From Dyadobacter sp. CY356 (GTDB lineage: Bacteria; Bacteroidota; Bacteroidia; Cytophagales; Spirosomataceae): a stretch of DNA of 64,000 bases. A program made the position numbers and the translations under genes. The notes under the pieces were generated by a model, which did no database searches, was not told the origin of the DNA, and saw nothing but the letters and a program-made list of their open reading frames with translations. Positions within the stretch are counted from its first letter, which is position 1. Every line of letters starts with the position of its first letter. The stretch lies in assembly GCF_021440195.1 (NCBI RefSeq), contig NZ_JAJTSZ010000002.1, forward strand, positions 1,178,001 to 1,242,000. Direction: 5' to 3'. Positions 26,757-37,500 of the stretch are shown piece after piece.

Positions 26757-28739
26757 TTAATAGATTTCTCCATGATAATCCTCAATTCGTAATAAATGGA
26801 ATGGTAAAATGTGCGGATCCAATTCAACATAATTCCACTCGCCTATCCACTCATAACGTGCATCTGTAATGAGGTCATGCGCTATGAATCTTTCATCATG
26901 GTTTTTATTGATCATATGAACCGGAACCTGTACCATCCCCGACTGCCGGTGGTAGGAATCCAGATTGACAACGCACAACAATTTATTACCTGCAAAATCA
27001 TTTTTTAAAAACGCAAGTATCTGATCATTTTCAAGGAAACAGGTATGGACATTGTTGGTCTTTTGCAAAGCAGGATTTTCGTTTCTTATTTTATTGATCA
27101 GTTTGATCAGATAATGCACCTTGGTATCCTTTTCCCAGTCCCAGTGTTTTATTTCAAACTTTTCCGAATTCCAGTATTCCTCTTTTCCCGGAAATGATTC
27201 ATAAATCAACTGTTCAAAAACCGGCCCGTAAATACCATAGCAGCCGGACAATGTAGCAGCAAGGAAAAACCGGATCAGTTGCTGTGGTTCGTGGCCGGAT
27301 TGTAAATTAAAAGGATTGATATCGGGCGTATTGGTCCAGAAAATGGCTTTGTAAAAATCCTTCTGAGTTGAGTATGCCAGCTCATTCATATATTGTTCCA
27401 ACTCATATTTCCCATTTTTCCACATAAAATAGGAATCTGAAAGTGCAAAACCCGATTTGGAAAGCACGTTCATAACCTTTGGAGGCTTAAAAGTTCCGGC
27501 ATAGAAAATCAGATCTGGAAACCGGCCCGTGATATTTTGTATTAATTTTTGCCAAAAGTAATATGGATGTCTTTCAGGCTCTACGACCCTGATAATTCTG
27601 ATTCCCCGGGAAATCCATAATTCTATTATTTCCTCCAAAGCTTGCGCAACCGCCTTTTCATTGCTTTCGTTGATCGTGATATTATAAAAATCAGGTTGAA
27701 CGGAAATAAGCTGACCCGACGACATAAATGGTTCCGAACCGTTTTTATCAAACCATTCAGGATACTCAGCCAACCAGGCATGATCGGCAGAAAACTTTAA
27801 AGCAAGATCCATCGCAATTTCCACGCCTAGTTTTTCCGCTTCGACAATTAGATTTTTAAAATCAACTATACTACCCAGTTCAGGATGAATAGCTTCGTGT
27901 CCTCCGTTAAAATTTCCGATAGAAAATGGTGATCCCGGATCCGATTCTTCAATCTTTTGACCACCGTTTTTACCTTTTTTATTTTGAAAACCTATCGGAT
28001 GAATCGGTGGAAAGTGGATAACATCAAATCCCAGATCAGCAATTCTTGGCAAACGTTTCACCACATCCGCAAACGTGCCGTGTTTCCCGGAATCATCAGA
28101 AGCAGATCGTGGGAACATGGTATACCAGGCGCTGAATTCAAGTTTTTTACGATAGACCAGCAATGAAAACTCCACTGTTTCGCTCGACAAACGTTCATCC
28201 GGATATCGGTTCAGCCATTCTGTAAAACGAAAACTCCCTGCAAGCTGCCCTGCTTCGTCTTCACGATTTTTATCTTTAAATAGCCGTAAGGCTTCCTTCA
28301 TCAGTGCCTTATCATCTCTGGAAGCCAGTTTTGACATTTGTTCCAAAAGCTTTAAACCTTGCGGAATCAAGTCAGCAATAGGAAGATACTTTTGCAAGCG
28401 CCCATTAATCTCTGTTTGCCAGGTTGCAACAGGATCTACCCAGGAAGCGATTTTATATGTATATCTCCCCGTTTCTAAAACCTGAAATTGTCCTTCCCAC
28501 CGGTCATTCCCGATAGGTTTCATGTACGCTTTTTGCCAGTTATCTCCTCTGTTTTTATAAAAAATCCTGGCAGCCAGTGCAGCATTTCCATGCGTTAAAA
28601 TATCAGCCTGAATGGTAATAAAATCACCGGAAATTGCCTTTGTTGCATATTGACCAAAGCCATTTTCGGGACTGATATTTTCAATGATCACAAAATGATG
28701 ACTCAGGTTTGAACTGCTATCTTCGATTTGATTATCCAT
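26757..28739 (-). CDS. glgE: GlgE-like maltosyltransferase homologue lacking catalytic residues
   Basis: A 660-residue protein that aligns along its whole length with GlgE, the GH13_3 enzyme adding maltose from maltose-1-phosphate to glucans. Shared blocks include GNDRWEGQF, SWVDPVATW, FSAWYTMFPRS, LGFDVIHFPPIHPIG, SPFSIGN, HEAIHPELGS, ADHAWLAEYPEWF and AATLSGCYGIYGPVFE. The usual nucleophile motif RVDNPHTKP is RVVEPERHP (Val386 for Asp). The acid/base motif AEAFTRP is AGTFKPP (Gly415 for Glu). The phosphate-binding segment ENPPKKYQD is missing, replaced by residues about 338-350. Only the third carboxylate, Asp473 (NTPDI), remains. Spacing (386 to 415 to 473) equals that of Streptomyces GlgE (394, 423, 480). 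No frameshift is present, so it is probably a stable non-catalytic or repurposed protein. Closest plausible role: glucan binding or regulation. Confidence 0.85.
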   Translation of the reverse strand: MDNQIEDSSSNLSHHFVIIENISPENGFGQYATKAISGDFITIQADILTHGNAALAARIFYKNRGDNWQKAYMKPIGNDRWEGQFQVLETGRYTYKIASWVDPVATWQTEINGRLQKYLPIADLIPQGLKLLEQMSKLASRDDKALMKEALRLFKDKNREDEAGQLAGSFRFTEWLNRYPDERLSSETVEFSLLVYRKKLEFSAWYTMFPRSASDDSGKHGTFADVVKRLPRIADLGFDVIHFPPIHPIGFQNKKGKNGGQKIEESDPGSPFSIGNFNGGHEAIHPELGSIVDFKNLIVEAEKLGVEIAMDLALKFSADHAWLAEYPEWFDKNGSEPFMSSGQLISVQPDFYNITINESNEKAVAQALEEIIELWISRGIRIIRVVEPERHPYYFWQKLIQNITGRFPDLIFYAGTFKPPKVMNVLSKSGFALSDSYFMWKNGKYELEQYMNELAYSTQKDFYKAIFWTNTPDINPFNLQSGHEPQQLIRFFLAATLSGCYGIYGPVFEQLIYESFPGKEEYWNSEKFEIKHWDWEKDTKVHYLIKLINKIRNENPALQKTNNVHTCFLENDQILAFLKNDFAGNKLLCVVNLDSYHRQSGMVQVPVHMINKNHDERFIAHDLITDARYEWIGEWNYVELDPHILPFHLLRIEDYHGEIY

Positions 28740-28983
28740 TCACAAAGCGATTATTTCTTACTAAAAATATTTATAAATATTAACAATTTAATATCAATAT
28801 TCCGAATCTTTTGAAAGTTTTGACATGTTTCTAGTGATAAGACATGTATTTTCTGCCCTCATATATTTTGGATATCACATTGTTTTTAAATCCGGGTAAA
28901 TATTGTGCCGGATAGTCTTTGCTGAGTAAAGGAATTCACCTCGGGACATTCAAATTATTTCTGCCGTTTAACAAAAATCGAAA

Positions 28984-29439
28984 ATGGAACCATTAGTTGT
29001 AAAAAGCGTGATCACGATCAATGCACCCGCTTCACAGGTTTGGGATGCCCTGGTAAATCCTGAAAAGACCAAAGTTTATATGTTTGGCTGCGAAACGGTT
29101 TCGGACTGGGAAGTTGGGAGTTCGCTTTTATGGAAAGGAAGTTATGAAGGCCAGGAAATGGTTTTTGTGAAAGGTAACATTGTTAAGATAGAACCTGAGA
29201 AGCAGCTGATTTACACGACCATCGATCCAAATTCAACGATTGATGATGTGTCTGAAAATTATTTGAATGTAAATTATTCGCTCGAAGAATTGGACGGACA
29301 AACGGTTTTAACTGTTGAACAGGGCGATTACAGCACCGTCGCTGAGGGAGAAAGACGATATCAGGAAGCTTATAATAACGGCGAAGGATGGAATCCGATT
29401 TTGGTTGAGATCAAAAAATTAGTGGAAGAAAACCAATAA
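28984..29439 (+). CDS. SRPBCC/AHSA1-type protein
   Basis: A 151-residue START/Bet v1-fold protein of the AHSA1 type. It begins VVKSVITINAPASQVWDALVNPEKTKVYMFG, the normal start of the family, then DWEVGSSLLWKG and TVLTVEQGDYSTVAEGERRYQEAYNNGEGWNPIL at the C-terminal helix. These proteins have a hydrophobic cavity; some act with Hsp90, most have unknown ligands. It stands alone between the divergent GlgE-like gene and a TonB receptor gene on the same strand. Confidence 0.82.
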   Translation: MEPLVVKSVITINAPASQVWDALVNPEKTKVYMFGCETVSDWEVGSSLLWKGSYEGQEMVFVKGNIVKIEPEKQLIYTTIDPNSTIDDVSENYLNVNYSLEELDGQTVLTVEQGDYSTVAEGERRYQEAYNNGEGWNPILVEIKKLVEENQ

Positions 29440-29581
29440 TCTGTACTCATCAAAATCCAACTAGGACTTTTCGGATATATTCTGTCAGAATCCAGATGTA
29501 AGAAATATTATTTTAGTAATATTCATAATGTGTAAAATTTATTATTTTATTTTGCGCGATTTATTACTAAAATTTCATCAA

Positions 29582-32179
29582 ATGACTAAAATTTATTATT
29601 CGCTATTTTTCATTTTGCTGTCGCTTTCCACTTTCGCCCAGAAATTGAAAATAACAGGAAAAGTAACAGACGAAAAAGGAGAGCCGCTTATTGGTGCATC
29701 GGTAGTTGAAAAAGGAACCGGCAATGGCACCAGCACGGATGGCAGTGGAATTTACACCCTGTCGGTTGGTTATTCCAACGCAACTTTGATCGTAACTTAT
29801 GTTGGTTACAACAAAATTGAAAAGGAAATTAACGGCCAGGAAACGCAGAATTTCACTTTGCTGGATGCGACAGTTTTGAGTCAGGTTACAGTTGTAGGTT
29901 CCAGAAATCTGAATCGCTCTTCTACTGATACGCCGGCTCCGATTGATGTCATCAACATTCAGGAAGTAACTACCAAACAGGGACAGCTGGACGTTAACCA
30001 GCTTTTGCAATTTGCTGCACCTTCTTTTAACTCAAACAGACAGACTGGTTCGGATGGCGCAGATCACGTGGATCCGGCTTCACTGCGAGGTTTGGGACCG
30101 GATCAGACTTTGGTATTGATCAATGGAAAAAGACGTCATCAATCTTCATTGGTGAATTTGTTTGGATCGAGAGGACGCGGGAATACCGGAACTGATTTGA
30201 ACGCAATTCCTGCCGCTGCTATTGAAAGAATTGAAATTTTAAGAGATGGCGCAGCTGCGCAATATGGTTCGGATGCGATAGCGGGTGTGATTAATATTGT
30301 TTTAAAAGAAACTGTGAATCAGCTGACTGCGAATGTAAACGCCGGCATGTATCAAGCAAAGTATCGTTATGACGACAAAAAATTCGACGGACAGAATTAC
30401 AATGTTAATCTGAATTATGGTGTAAAAATCGCGAAAACAGGATTTTTGAATGTAACAGCAGATTATAATTTCCGCGACCATACCAACCGCGCTAATACGA
30501 GTCCGATTGACGAAATCAGCCGCAGACAGTATGGTGATCCGCAGATGAAAAATGCTGCGATTTATTATAACGCAAAAATTCCATTAGGCAAAAACATACA
30601 GGTTTACAGCTTCGGCGGCCATAATACACGAAACGGTGACGCTTATGCATGGACCCGTTTTGCTGATGATGTGAAAAATATTCCTGCGATTTATCCAAAC
30701 GGATTCGATCCGATCATCGCCAGCAAGATCACCGATAATGCTGCAACAGTTGGAATTCGTGGCGTTTGGAAACAGTGGGATATTGATTTAAGTAATACCT
30801 ATGGTTTCAACCGTTTCCATTTTTCAGTAAAAAATTCATTGAACACTTCGCTTGGATTGCAATCTCCTACATCTTTTGATGCCGGTGGTTTTCAGTTGGG
30901 CCAGAATGTAACAAATCTGAATTTTACCCGGAATTATAAAAGTATATTTAGCGGTTTGAACGTAGCTTTTGGTGGCGAATACAGGATGGAACGCTACAAG
31001 ATTTTCGCAGGCGAAGAGGCATCTTATAAAACCTATGATCAGAATTTTGCAGGTGGCTCCCAGGGTTTTCCGGGATTCAGCCCTGTGGATGTAACCAATC
31101 ATGGCCGTTCAAACGCTGCCGCTTATCTGGATGTTGAGGCAGATATAACCAAAAAACTTTTGGTGGATGCCGCAGCACGTTTCGAAAATTACAGTGATTT
31201 TGGTAGTACTTTGAATGGTAAATTGGGTGCAAGATATAAACTGACAGACGACATCGCCATTCGCGGGTCTGTTAGTACAGGTTTCCGGGCGCCATCTCTT
31301 GCCCAGAAATATTTCAATTCTACCTTCACCAATTTCGTAAACGGACAAGCAGTTCAGGTGCTTTTGGCAAATAATAACAGTGCTGTAACCAAAGCTCTGG
31401 GAATCCCACAACTTAAACAGGAAACATCAGAAAATGCAAGTTTGGGTATTACGGTGACCCCAAAAGCTTCTGCGTTGTCGGTTACGGTGGATGGATATTA
31501 TGTAAAAGTTAAAAACCGTGTTGTTTTAACAGGACAGTTCAGTGATGAGGATGAGGCGATCGGGCCACTTTTAAAATCCTTAAATGTTGGTCAGGCTCAG
31601 TTTTTTACCAATGCACTTTCTTACACAACAACCAAAGGAATTGACGTCATTATCGCACATTCAACACCTTTGGGCAGAGGCCGGTTCAGTACGACACTTG
31701 CTTCTAATTTTAACTGGATGAAACTGGGACCGATCAATACCAGTCCAAAACTGGCGGGAAAAGAAGATACCTATTTTAACCAGAGAGAACGCAGTTTTGT
31801 ACTTGCCTCTGCACCTCCTTCGAAGATTAACCTGACGCTTGACTATACCGTTAGCAAGTTGAGTTTGATGGTGAGATTTGTCCGTTTCGGAGAAATAAAA
31901 CTGACCAACTGGAATTATGGATCAACGGATCCTGAAACAGGTAAGGACTATACACCGGCACAATACACCGACGTTTATAAGCCAAAAATCCAGACCGACG
32001 TTACTGTTAATTACAAATTCAGCAAACAGTTTTCCTTGTCGGTTGGAGGAAGTAATATCCTGAATGTGTATCCAGATATGTCAAAACCATATCTGACCGA
32101 ATCTGGTGGTGGATGGGATCCTGTTCAAATGGGAAGTAATGGTGCTTTTCTATTTACCAGATTAGGATTCAGGTTTTAA
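29582..32179 (+). CDS. TonB-dependent outer-membrane receptor
   Basis: An 865-residue receptor for energised uptake across the outer membrane. The signal peptide (MTKIYYSLFFILLSLSTFAQ) is followed by a carboxypeptidase-regulatory-like domain (GKVTDEKGEPLIGASVVEKG, about 23-105) typical of Bacteroidota. A plug (DTPAPIDVINIQEV to SDAIAGVINIVLKE, about 120-245) and a 22-strand barrel ending in FLFTRLGFRF follow. It is shorter than SusC proteins and has no SusD partner next to it, so an iron-complex, cobalamin or other small ligand is more likely than a polysaccharide. An ATG 54 bp upstream is possible but adds residues before the signal peptide. A terminator follows. Confidence 0.9.
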   Translation: MTKIYYSLFFILLSLSTFAQKLKITGKVTDEKGEPLIGASVVEKGTGNGTSTDGSGIYTLSVGYSNATLIVTYVGYNKIEKEINGQETQNFTLLDATVLSQVTVVGSRNLNRSSTDTPAPIDVINIQEVTTKQGQLDVNQLLQFAAPSFNSNRQTGSDGADHVDPASLRGLGPDQTLVLINGKRRHQSSLVNLFGSRGRGNTGTDLNAIPAAAIERIEILRDGAAAQYGSDAIAGVINIVLKETVNQLTANVNAGMYQAKYRYDDKKFDGQNYNVNLNYGVKIAKTGFLNVTADYNFRDHTNRANTSPIDEISRRQYGDPQMKNAAIYYNAKIPLGKNIQVYSFGGHNTRNGDAYAWTRFADDVKNIPAIYPNGFDPIIASKITDNAATVGIRGVWKQWDIDLSNTYGFNRFHFSVKNSLNTSLGLQSPTSFDAGGFQLGQNVTNLNFTRNYKSIFSGLNVAFGGEYRMERYKIFAGEEASYKTYDQNFAGGSQGFPGFSPVDVTNHGRSNAAAYLDVEADITKKLLVDAAARFENYSDFGSTLNGKLGARYKLTDDIAIRGSVSTGFRAPSLAQKYFNSTFTNFVNGQAVQVLLANNNSAVTKALGIPQLKQETSENASLGITVTPKASALSVTVDGYYVKVKNRVVLTGQFSDEDEAIGPLLKSLNVGQAQFFTNALSYTTTKGIDVIIAHSTPLGRGRFSTTLASNFNWMKLGPINTSPKLAGKEDTYFNQRERSFVLASAPPSKINLTLDYTVSKLSLMVRFVRFGEIKLTNWNYGSTDPETGKDYTPAQYTDVYKPKIQTDVTVNYKFSKQFSLSVGGSNILNVYPDMSKPYLTESGGGWDPVQMGSNGAFLFTRLGFRF

Positions 32180-32210
32180 TAATTAAGCACAATTTTTTCG
32201 AAAGCTATAA

Positions 32211-32260
32211 AGAATGCTGTGCCAGGTCCGGATTTCGGATCGGTGCAGCATTCTTCTTTT
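32211..32260 (+). terminator. Terminator downstream of the TonB receptor gene
   Basis: AGAATGCTG (32211-32219) pairs with CAGCATTCT (32246-32254), with an inner CCGGATTTCGG stem and a short T-rich tail. It lies 31 bp past the stop codon. Confidence 0.65.
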
Positions 32261-32437
32261 ACACGCAAGAACATTTTATGATTTGACATGTTGAAGTCTT
32301 TTTCGTTAATGAATACATCAATCCATATTGGTCGAAATCGAATTTTTCCGGTCCAATTTTCAATAAAATATTAAGATCCCTTGCAACTAAAAAACTGTTC
32401 TGGTGTCATCAGCTTATAAGCAACCACTTGCAGCGTT

Positions 32438-33097
32438 ATGAAAAATTTATACACATTTGTTGTCTACTTTTTATTCACAAACTTGCTATACGCACAATCA
32501 CAACAAAAGCAATTTCATTTCGGCATCTTGGGCGGTACGCAGATTATTGGAAAAACTTTCCAATATGAATCGCTCGCTAACATCAAAGGTGCTGTTTTGG
32601 GCATTGATGTCAGTTATGCATTCAAACCCGAAAGATCAAGATTTTCAATCCATGCTCAACCCAATTGGAGCAGTTACAAAAGAACGAATGAAGATCGCGG
32701 CGATACTGATATCTACCAATGTCAGGCCATTAATCTTCCACTTCTTTTGAGATATTCATTTACTTCCGGCAAAATCCGACCCTTTGCAGAAGCAGGGGTG
32801 AATGTTCGTTACAGAACAGATTTCAAGGTAGAAAATAGAGGTAATATATGTGAATTATACGGCTGTTTTAGTGGGGAAAGAATCATTGATCTCCAACCAG
32901 AAGTAACACAGAATGTTATTGGATTAGTGGCCGGCGCAGGTATTGAATTTGAAATTGGAAAAATTAGTATTCCCATTACCGTTCGTATCAATGAAGGCAT
33001 TGGAACATCCCAAATGAAAGAAATGAGAGAGGATTCTTATTATTACTCTGATATCAAAACACGAAATATTCAGATTACCACGGGGATAACGTTTTAG
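32438..33097 (+). CDS. Outer-membrane beta-barrel protein (PorT-like)
   Basis: A 219-residue exported protein with signal peptide MKNLYTFVVYFLFTNLLYAQ. The body has alternating strands such as HFGILGGTQIIGKTFQYES, INLPLLLRYSFTSGKIRPFAEAGVNVRYRTDF and VAGAGIEFEIGKISIPITVRINEGIG, and ends with a strand (IQITTGITF). The pattern matches the small PorT-family/outer-membrane barrel group common in Bacteroidota; function unknown. Two cysteines (ICELYGCFSG) may form a loop disulfide. It follows the receptor after 258 bp and a terminator. Confidence 0.75.
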   Translation: MKNLYTFVVYFLFTNLLYAQSQQKQFHFGILGGTQIIGKTFQYESLANIKGAVLGIDVSYAFKPERSRFSIHAQPNWSSYKRTNEDRGDTDIYQCQAINLPLLLRYSFTSGKIRPFAEAGVNVRYRTDFKVENRGNICELYGCFSGERIIDLQPEVTQNVIGLVAGAGIEFEIGKISIPITVRINEGIGTSQMKEMREDSYYYSDIKTRNIQITTGITF

Positions 33098-33121
33098 GAA
33101 AATTCTCGATCTATGCTGAAC

Positions 33122-33195
33122 AGGAGGCTCCGAAGGAGCCATACCATTCGCATAGATTCAAATTTCTATAAACAGGAATCTCCGATGGAGATAAG
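33122..33195. repeat. Pair of short REP-like palindromes
   Basis: GGCTCCGAAGGAGCC (33126-33140) and ATCTCCGATGGAGAT (33178-33192) are 15-bp palindromes differing by compensating changes. Each is preceded by AACAGGA, and they are 52 bp apart. Both can fold into hairpins with the same stem position. Similar TCCGAWGGA palindromes occur as dispersed repeats in Bacteroidota genomes. No other copy is seen in this window. Confidence 0.55.
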
Positions 33196-33325
33196 TTCCG
33201 GCTATTTAAAATTTCTTGTCATTAGGATAATTTTTTCTACAATTCCAATGCATACGAGCGAAACAAAGCTTGCATTAGCGTTATATCTTTTGGGAATCTT
33301 TAATTTATTTAATCTGATCAAAAAA

Positions 33326-34522
33326 TTATTCCGACACCGGCTCGCTCCTTTTCGCAAATTCAGCATCAATTAAATACGCGCCCTTTACAACCAGCTGCTG
33401 TCCGTCCAGGTTTTTGTCGGTAATAATTTCTACCAGATCTTCTTTTGCGGCTGTGCCAATCTGAACCGGGATCCGGCGAAATTCTTTTGATTTTTCTTCA
33501 ATATAAATAAAACCAGTTGCACCTTTTCTGACAATAGAGGCCGCCGGAACCATAATAGCAGGACGGTTTCCGGTCTGAATTCTTGCATTTACATAAGCAC
33601 CCGGAACAAGTCTGGCTTCCTGAATTCTGTCTTTGATATGGGCATGAACGTTCAACGTTCTCGTTTCTCCTTCCAGTACTTTTCCAACCATCATCACATT
33701 AGCCTGCACCGGTTTAGTACCGTCATTAAATTGAACCATAACAACCTGATCTTTCTTTATTTTTGAAGCATCCTGTTCAAAAACAGTCAGTGAAATATGC
33801 ATATCACTTTTGTCAACCACTTCAAAAATTGGCTGTCCCGCTGCTACTTCCTTTCCCAGATTTACGTCTGCGGCAGTGATGTAACCATTCACAGAAGAAA
33901 CCACACGAACTGATGGCGTAATTCCCTTCGTATTCAGGGTGGCAATCGAAAGTCCGAGAATTTTCAATTTTGCTTCCAATGATTGCAATAAAGCTTTGGT
34001 CGAGCGTTGATTTGCCTGGGCAAGCTCAAAATTCTTTCTTGCACCTACATTTTCAGTACTTAAAGTGCGCTGGCGTTCCAGTTCTTTTTCCTGGTAAGCA
34101 AGCTGACTGGCATTTTGAAGATAATCCTGCTGCAACTGAATAAATTCAAAACTTTCTAGCGTCGCCAGAAGCTCACCTTTATGAACTGCCTGACCGGGAA
34201 TCCCTTTCATATAACTTATTTTCCCGCTTACCGGCAAACTTAGTGTCGCCTGATTTTCAGGAGGAAGTTCAACTATTCCGTTGGCTTTCACCTCGTCGCT
34301 TACCGTTTCGTTTTTAACGGTTCCGAGCTGAATTCCGATGGATGAATATTGCTGCGGGGTTAAAGTGATCAGATCAATCCGGGAGGTATCAACGACGGTT
34401 TTTTTCTTATCAACTTCCGCCTCCTCCGTTTTTGATTCACAGGAAATTCCGCCAAAACAGATAGTAGAAATTAATCCAGTATATAGAAGTCCTTTTCTGG
34501 TAATATTTTTTATTTTTTTCAT
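33326..34522 (-). CDS. Efflux RND periplasmic adaptor subunit (CzcB/CusB-like)
   Basis: A 398-residue membrane-fusion protein with a lipoprotein signal (TICFGGISC). The barrel-sandwich hybrid domain (ATLSLPVSGKISYMKGIPGQAVHKGELLATL and VVSSVNGYITAADVNLGKEVAAGQPIFEVV) flanks a helical hairpin (about 135-195), then come beta-barrel and membrane-proximal domains. It couples the inner-membrane CzcA-like pump to the outer-membrane channel. It is the last gene of the efflux operon, 60 bp after the pump gene. As the channel is fused to the pump here, the adaptor is the only separate component. Confidence 0.93.
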   Translation of the reverse strand: MKKIKNITRKGLLYTGLISTICFGGISCESKTEEAEVDKKKTVVDTSRIDLITLTPQQYSSIGIQLGTVKNETVSDEVKANGIVELPPENQATLSLPVSGKISYMKGIPGQAVHKGELLATLESFEFIQLQQDYLQNASQLAYQEKELERQRTLSTENVGARKNFELAQANQRSTKALLQSLEAKLKILGLSIATLNTKGITPSVRVVSSVNGYITAADVNLGKEVAAGQPIFEVVDKSDMHISLTVFEQDASKIKKDQVVMVQFNDGTKPVQANVMMVGKVLEGETRTLNVHAHIKDRIQEARLVPGAYVNARIQTGNRPAIMVPAASIVRKGATGFIYIEEKSKEFRRIPVQIGTAAKEDLVEIITDKNLDGQQLVVKGAYLIDAEFAKRSEPVSE

Positions 34523-34582
34523 TTCAATGCGTGAATAACTAAGGTTTATTTATTGACCAGCAATGCGATACATAATTTTCAA

Positions 34583-37500
34583 CTACTTCTCTTCTCCGGT
34601 AATCTCTTCAATCCTGATCAGGTTAAAATCATAGTCAAGCACGTTGATCAGATATTCTTCCTGTAATTGATAAGCTTGCTGAATGGCCGCGAAAAATTCC
34701 AGATAACCGATTTCTCCGCCTCTAAAAGTAGACAAGGCAGTCTGCCTTATAAGATCAGCCTGTGGGAGTGCATGCTCTTCATAATATTGTAAAGTTGCAG
34801 CCAGGTTTCGCTGACGTGTTTCCATCACATCCAGTTCCGTACTTAGCTGTTCTTTGGCAGCTGCGAGCTGTGTTTCGTTCACCTGCTCCTGAATTTTCGC
34901 CGATTGAATTTTTGCCTTTTGTGCTTTTGTAAATATGTGAAAAGACAGTCCGGCATGCACCACATTATAGTTGTTATCTTTTGCAATAGACTGATTGATA
35001 ATACCAACCCGCCAGTCGGGCAAAGTATTGCGCTGTTCCAGACGTGTTTGCAGCTGACTATTTGTAATATTTTGCTGCAAAATGCCCAGGGAAGGGTTCA
35101 AGTCGGGACTAAGACTCTTCGCGATCAGACGACTTGAAATTTTCTTAAAAACTGTACCGGAATCAATTTGGATACTATCCTTTGTATGAAGCAAAAGGCG
35201 CAGTGAAGCATAGTGGATCTGCTGTTCACGCTGTGAACTCCTGATGCGCTGTAACAAATTCTGATACCTGCTTTCAGCTGTAACCTGTTCGAGACGATTG
35301 GTTTCACCAGTTTTGAAACGGACATCTGCCGCACGAGCCGACTGTCGGTAAAGCTCACTTTGCTCTGTCAGGAATTTCAGCAATTTCTGATCATAAACAA
35401 GCTGATAATAAGCGCGTCTGACTTCATTACCTAACCGCCATTTGTCAGCATCCAGTTGATAACGGGCACTTTGCACATTGGCTTCCGAAAGTTTTTTCTG
35501 GGTTTTATATACACTGATCGGAGCAAAGGACTGAATAGCCGTCGCAGTATAATCATTATTTCTTGCCTGAGTTTGTCCATACTGAACATCAACATCCGTT
35601 TTGGCAGGATTAAAAGAAGCACCAACCAGCGCCTGTTGCCTGTTAATAATCAGTTCTCCGGATTTCACCAATAAGTTCTGGCTTGTGGCTTCCTGAACCG
35701 CCTGGTCCATAGAAATAATTCGCTGAGCCCGCGTGGGAATATTGGCAAATAGAAAGCAAAGTGTGATCATGCCAATCACGACCGCATGATTTGCTCTTTT
35801 TCTTTTCTCAACCCGTTCTTTAACCAGACTATATAAAACAGGAAGTACAATGAGTGTCAACAAAGTGGCTGTAATTAAACCCCCAATAACGACGGTTGCC
35901 AATGGCCGCTGCACCTCCGCTCCTGCCGATGTTGACAATGCCATCGGCAAAAATCCCAGCGAAGCCACGCCTGCGGTCATAATAACCGGACGGAAACGGG
36001 CTTTAACGCCAGAAATAATTCGTTCACGGAGGGAGCCAATTCCTTCTTTTTCAAGCTGATCAAAATAACTGATCAGAACAATTCCATTCAGAACTGCTAC
36101 CCCAAAAAGTGCGATAAAACCTACACCTGCCGAAATACTGAACGGCATATCCCGAACCCACAATGCCCAGATCCCGCCAATTGCAGAAAGTGGAACAGCT
36201 GTAAAAATGATCAGTGCTTCGGTTAATCTTTTGAACGTAAAATAAAGCAGTACAAAAATCAGTAATAGTGAAATCGGAACGGCGATGGAAAGCCGCTGGC
36301 GTGCCTGTTGAAGATTTTCAAATTGTCCGCCATAAGAGTAATAATAACCCGGAGTCAGTATTACACCTTTTTCAATTTTTGCTTTGATATCATTTACAAC
36401 ACTTTCAACATCACGGTTTAAAACATTGATACCGATTGTAATTCTGCGTTTTGTATTGTCGCGGGATATCTGTGCAGGTGCTTCTTCATAGGTAATATCC
36501 GCAAGTTCGCCCAGCGGAACTGAACCTCCGTTTGGAACTGTTACATACAAATTTCTTATATCCTTCAAGTCCGTCCGGTGCAAAGTATCCAGACGAATTA
36601 CCAGATCAAACCGACGCTCTCCTTCAAAAACAACACCGGCAGTTTCTCCGGCAAAAGAAGTTTTTATCAGTTGATTAATGGAAGCAACGTCAAGGCCATA
36701 CTGAGCCAGACGATCTCTGTGGTATGACGCTTTAATTTGCGGCAAACCAACAATAGGTTCAACCCGACAACTCGCGACGCCCGCGATGGGTTGGATTAAT
36801 GCGGCACAGTCATTGGCATGTTCAAACAATTTATTCAGATCATCACCATAAATTTTCACAACAACATCTGAGCGTGCACCTGTGATCATTTCATTGGAAC
36901 GCATCTGGATCGGCTGTGTAAATTCCGCCATCACACCAGGCACTTCCCTTTCCAAAACCTTATTCATTTTCTCGGAAAGTTCTTCACGGGTATGTGCAGA
37001 AGTCCACTCCGAACGATCTTTAAGATTGATCATCTGATCTGTCATTTCTACCGGCATTGGATCTGTGGGCACTTCTGATGCGCCGATACGGCCCACGATC
37101 TGACGGATTTCAGGAAAATTTTTCAACAAAGCACGTTCCGCTTTTAAGGAAGCCTGAATTGTTTCGGTTAAAGATGTTCCGGTCGGCATGCGTAAATCAA
37201 TGGCAATATCACCTTCATCCAGCTGAGGAATAAATTCTCCTCCAAGTGCACCGAAAAGCATAACACTCCCCACCAATAGAATTAGCGAAGCACCAACGAT
37301 AGCTTTTCTGTAAGACAAAGCACCCTGAATCAAGGGTTGATAAAAACTGTATAATTTGTTAACCAGACGATCCGAAAAATTCCTTTCATTATTGATTTTT
37401 GAAGAAAGGAATAATGATGATGCCATCGGAACATAAGTAAATGACAGAATCAACGCACCCAGAATTGCAAAACTCACCGCAAGTGCCATCGGCTGGAACA

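Noticed and set aside
33113..33373. 86-codon plus-strand frame after the barrel gene
   Set aside because: It crosses the two REP-like palindromes and overlaps the adaptor gene in antisense.
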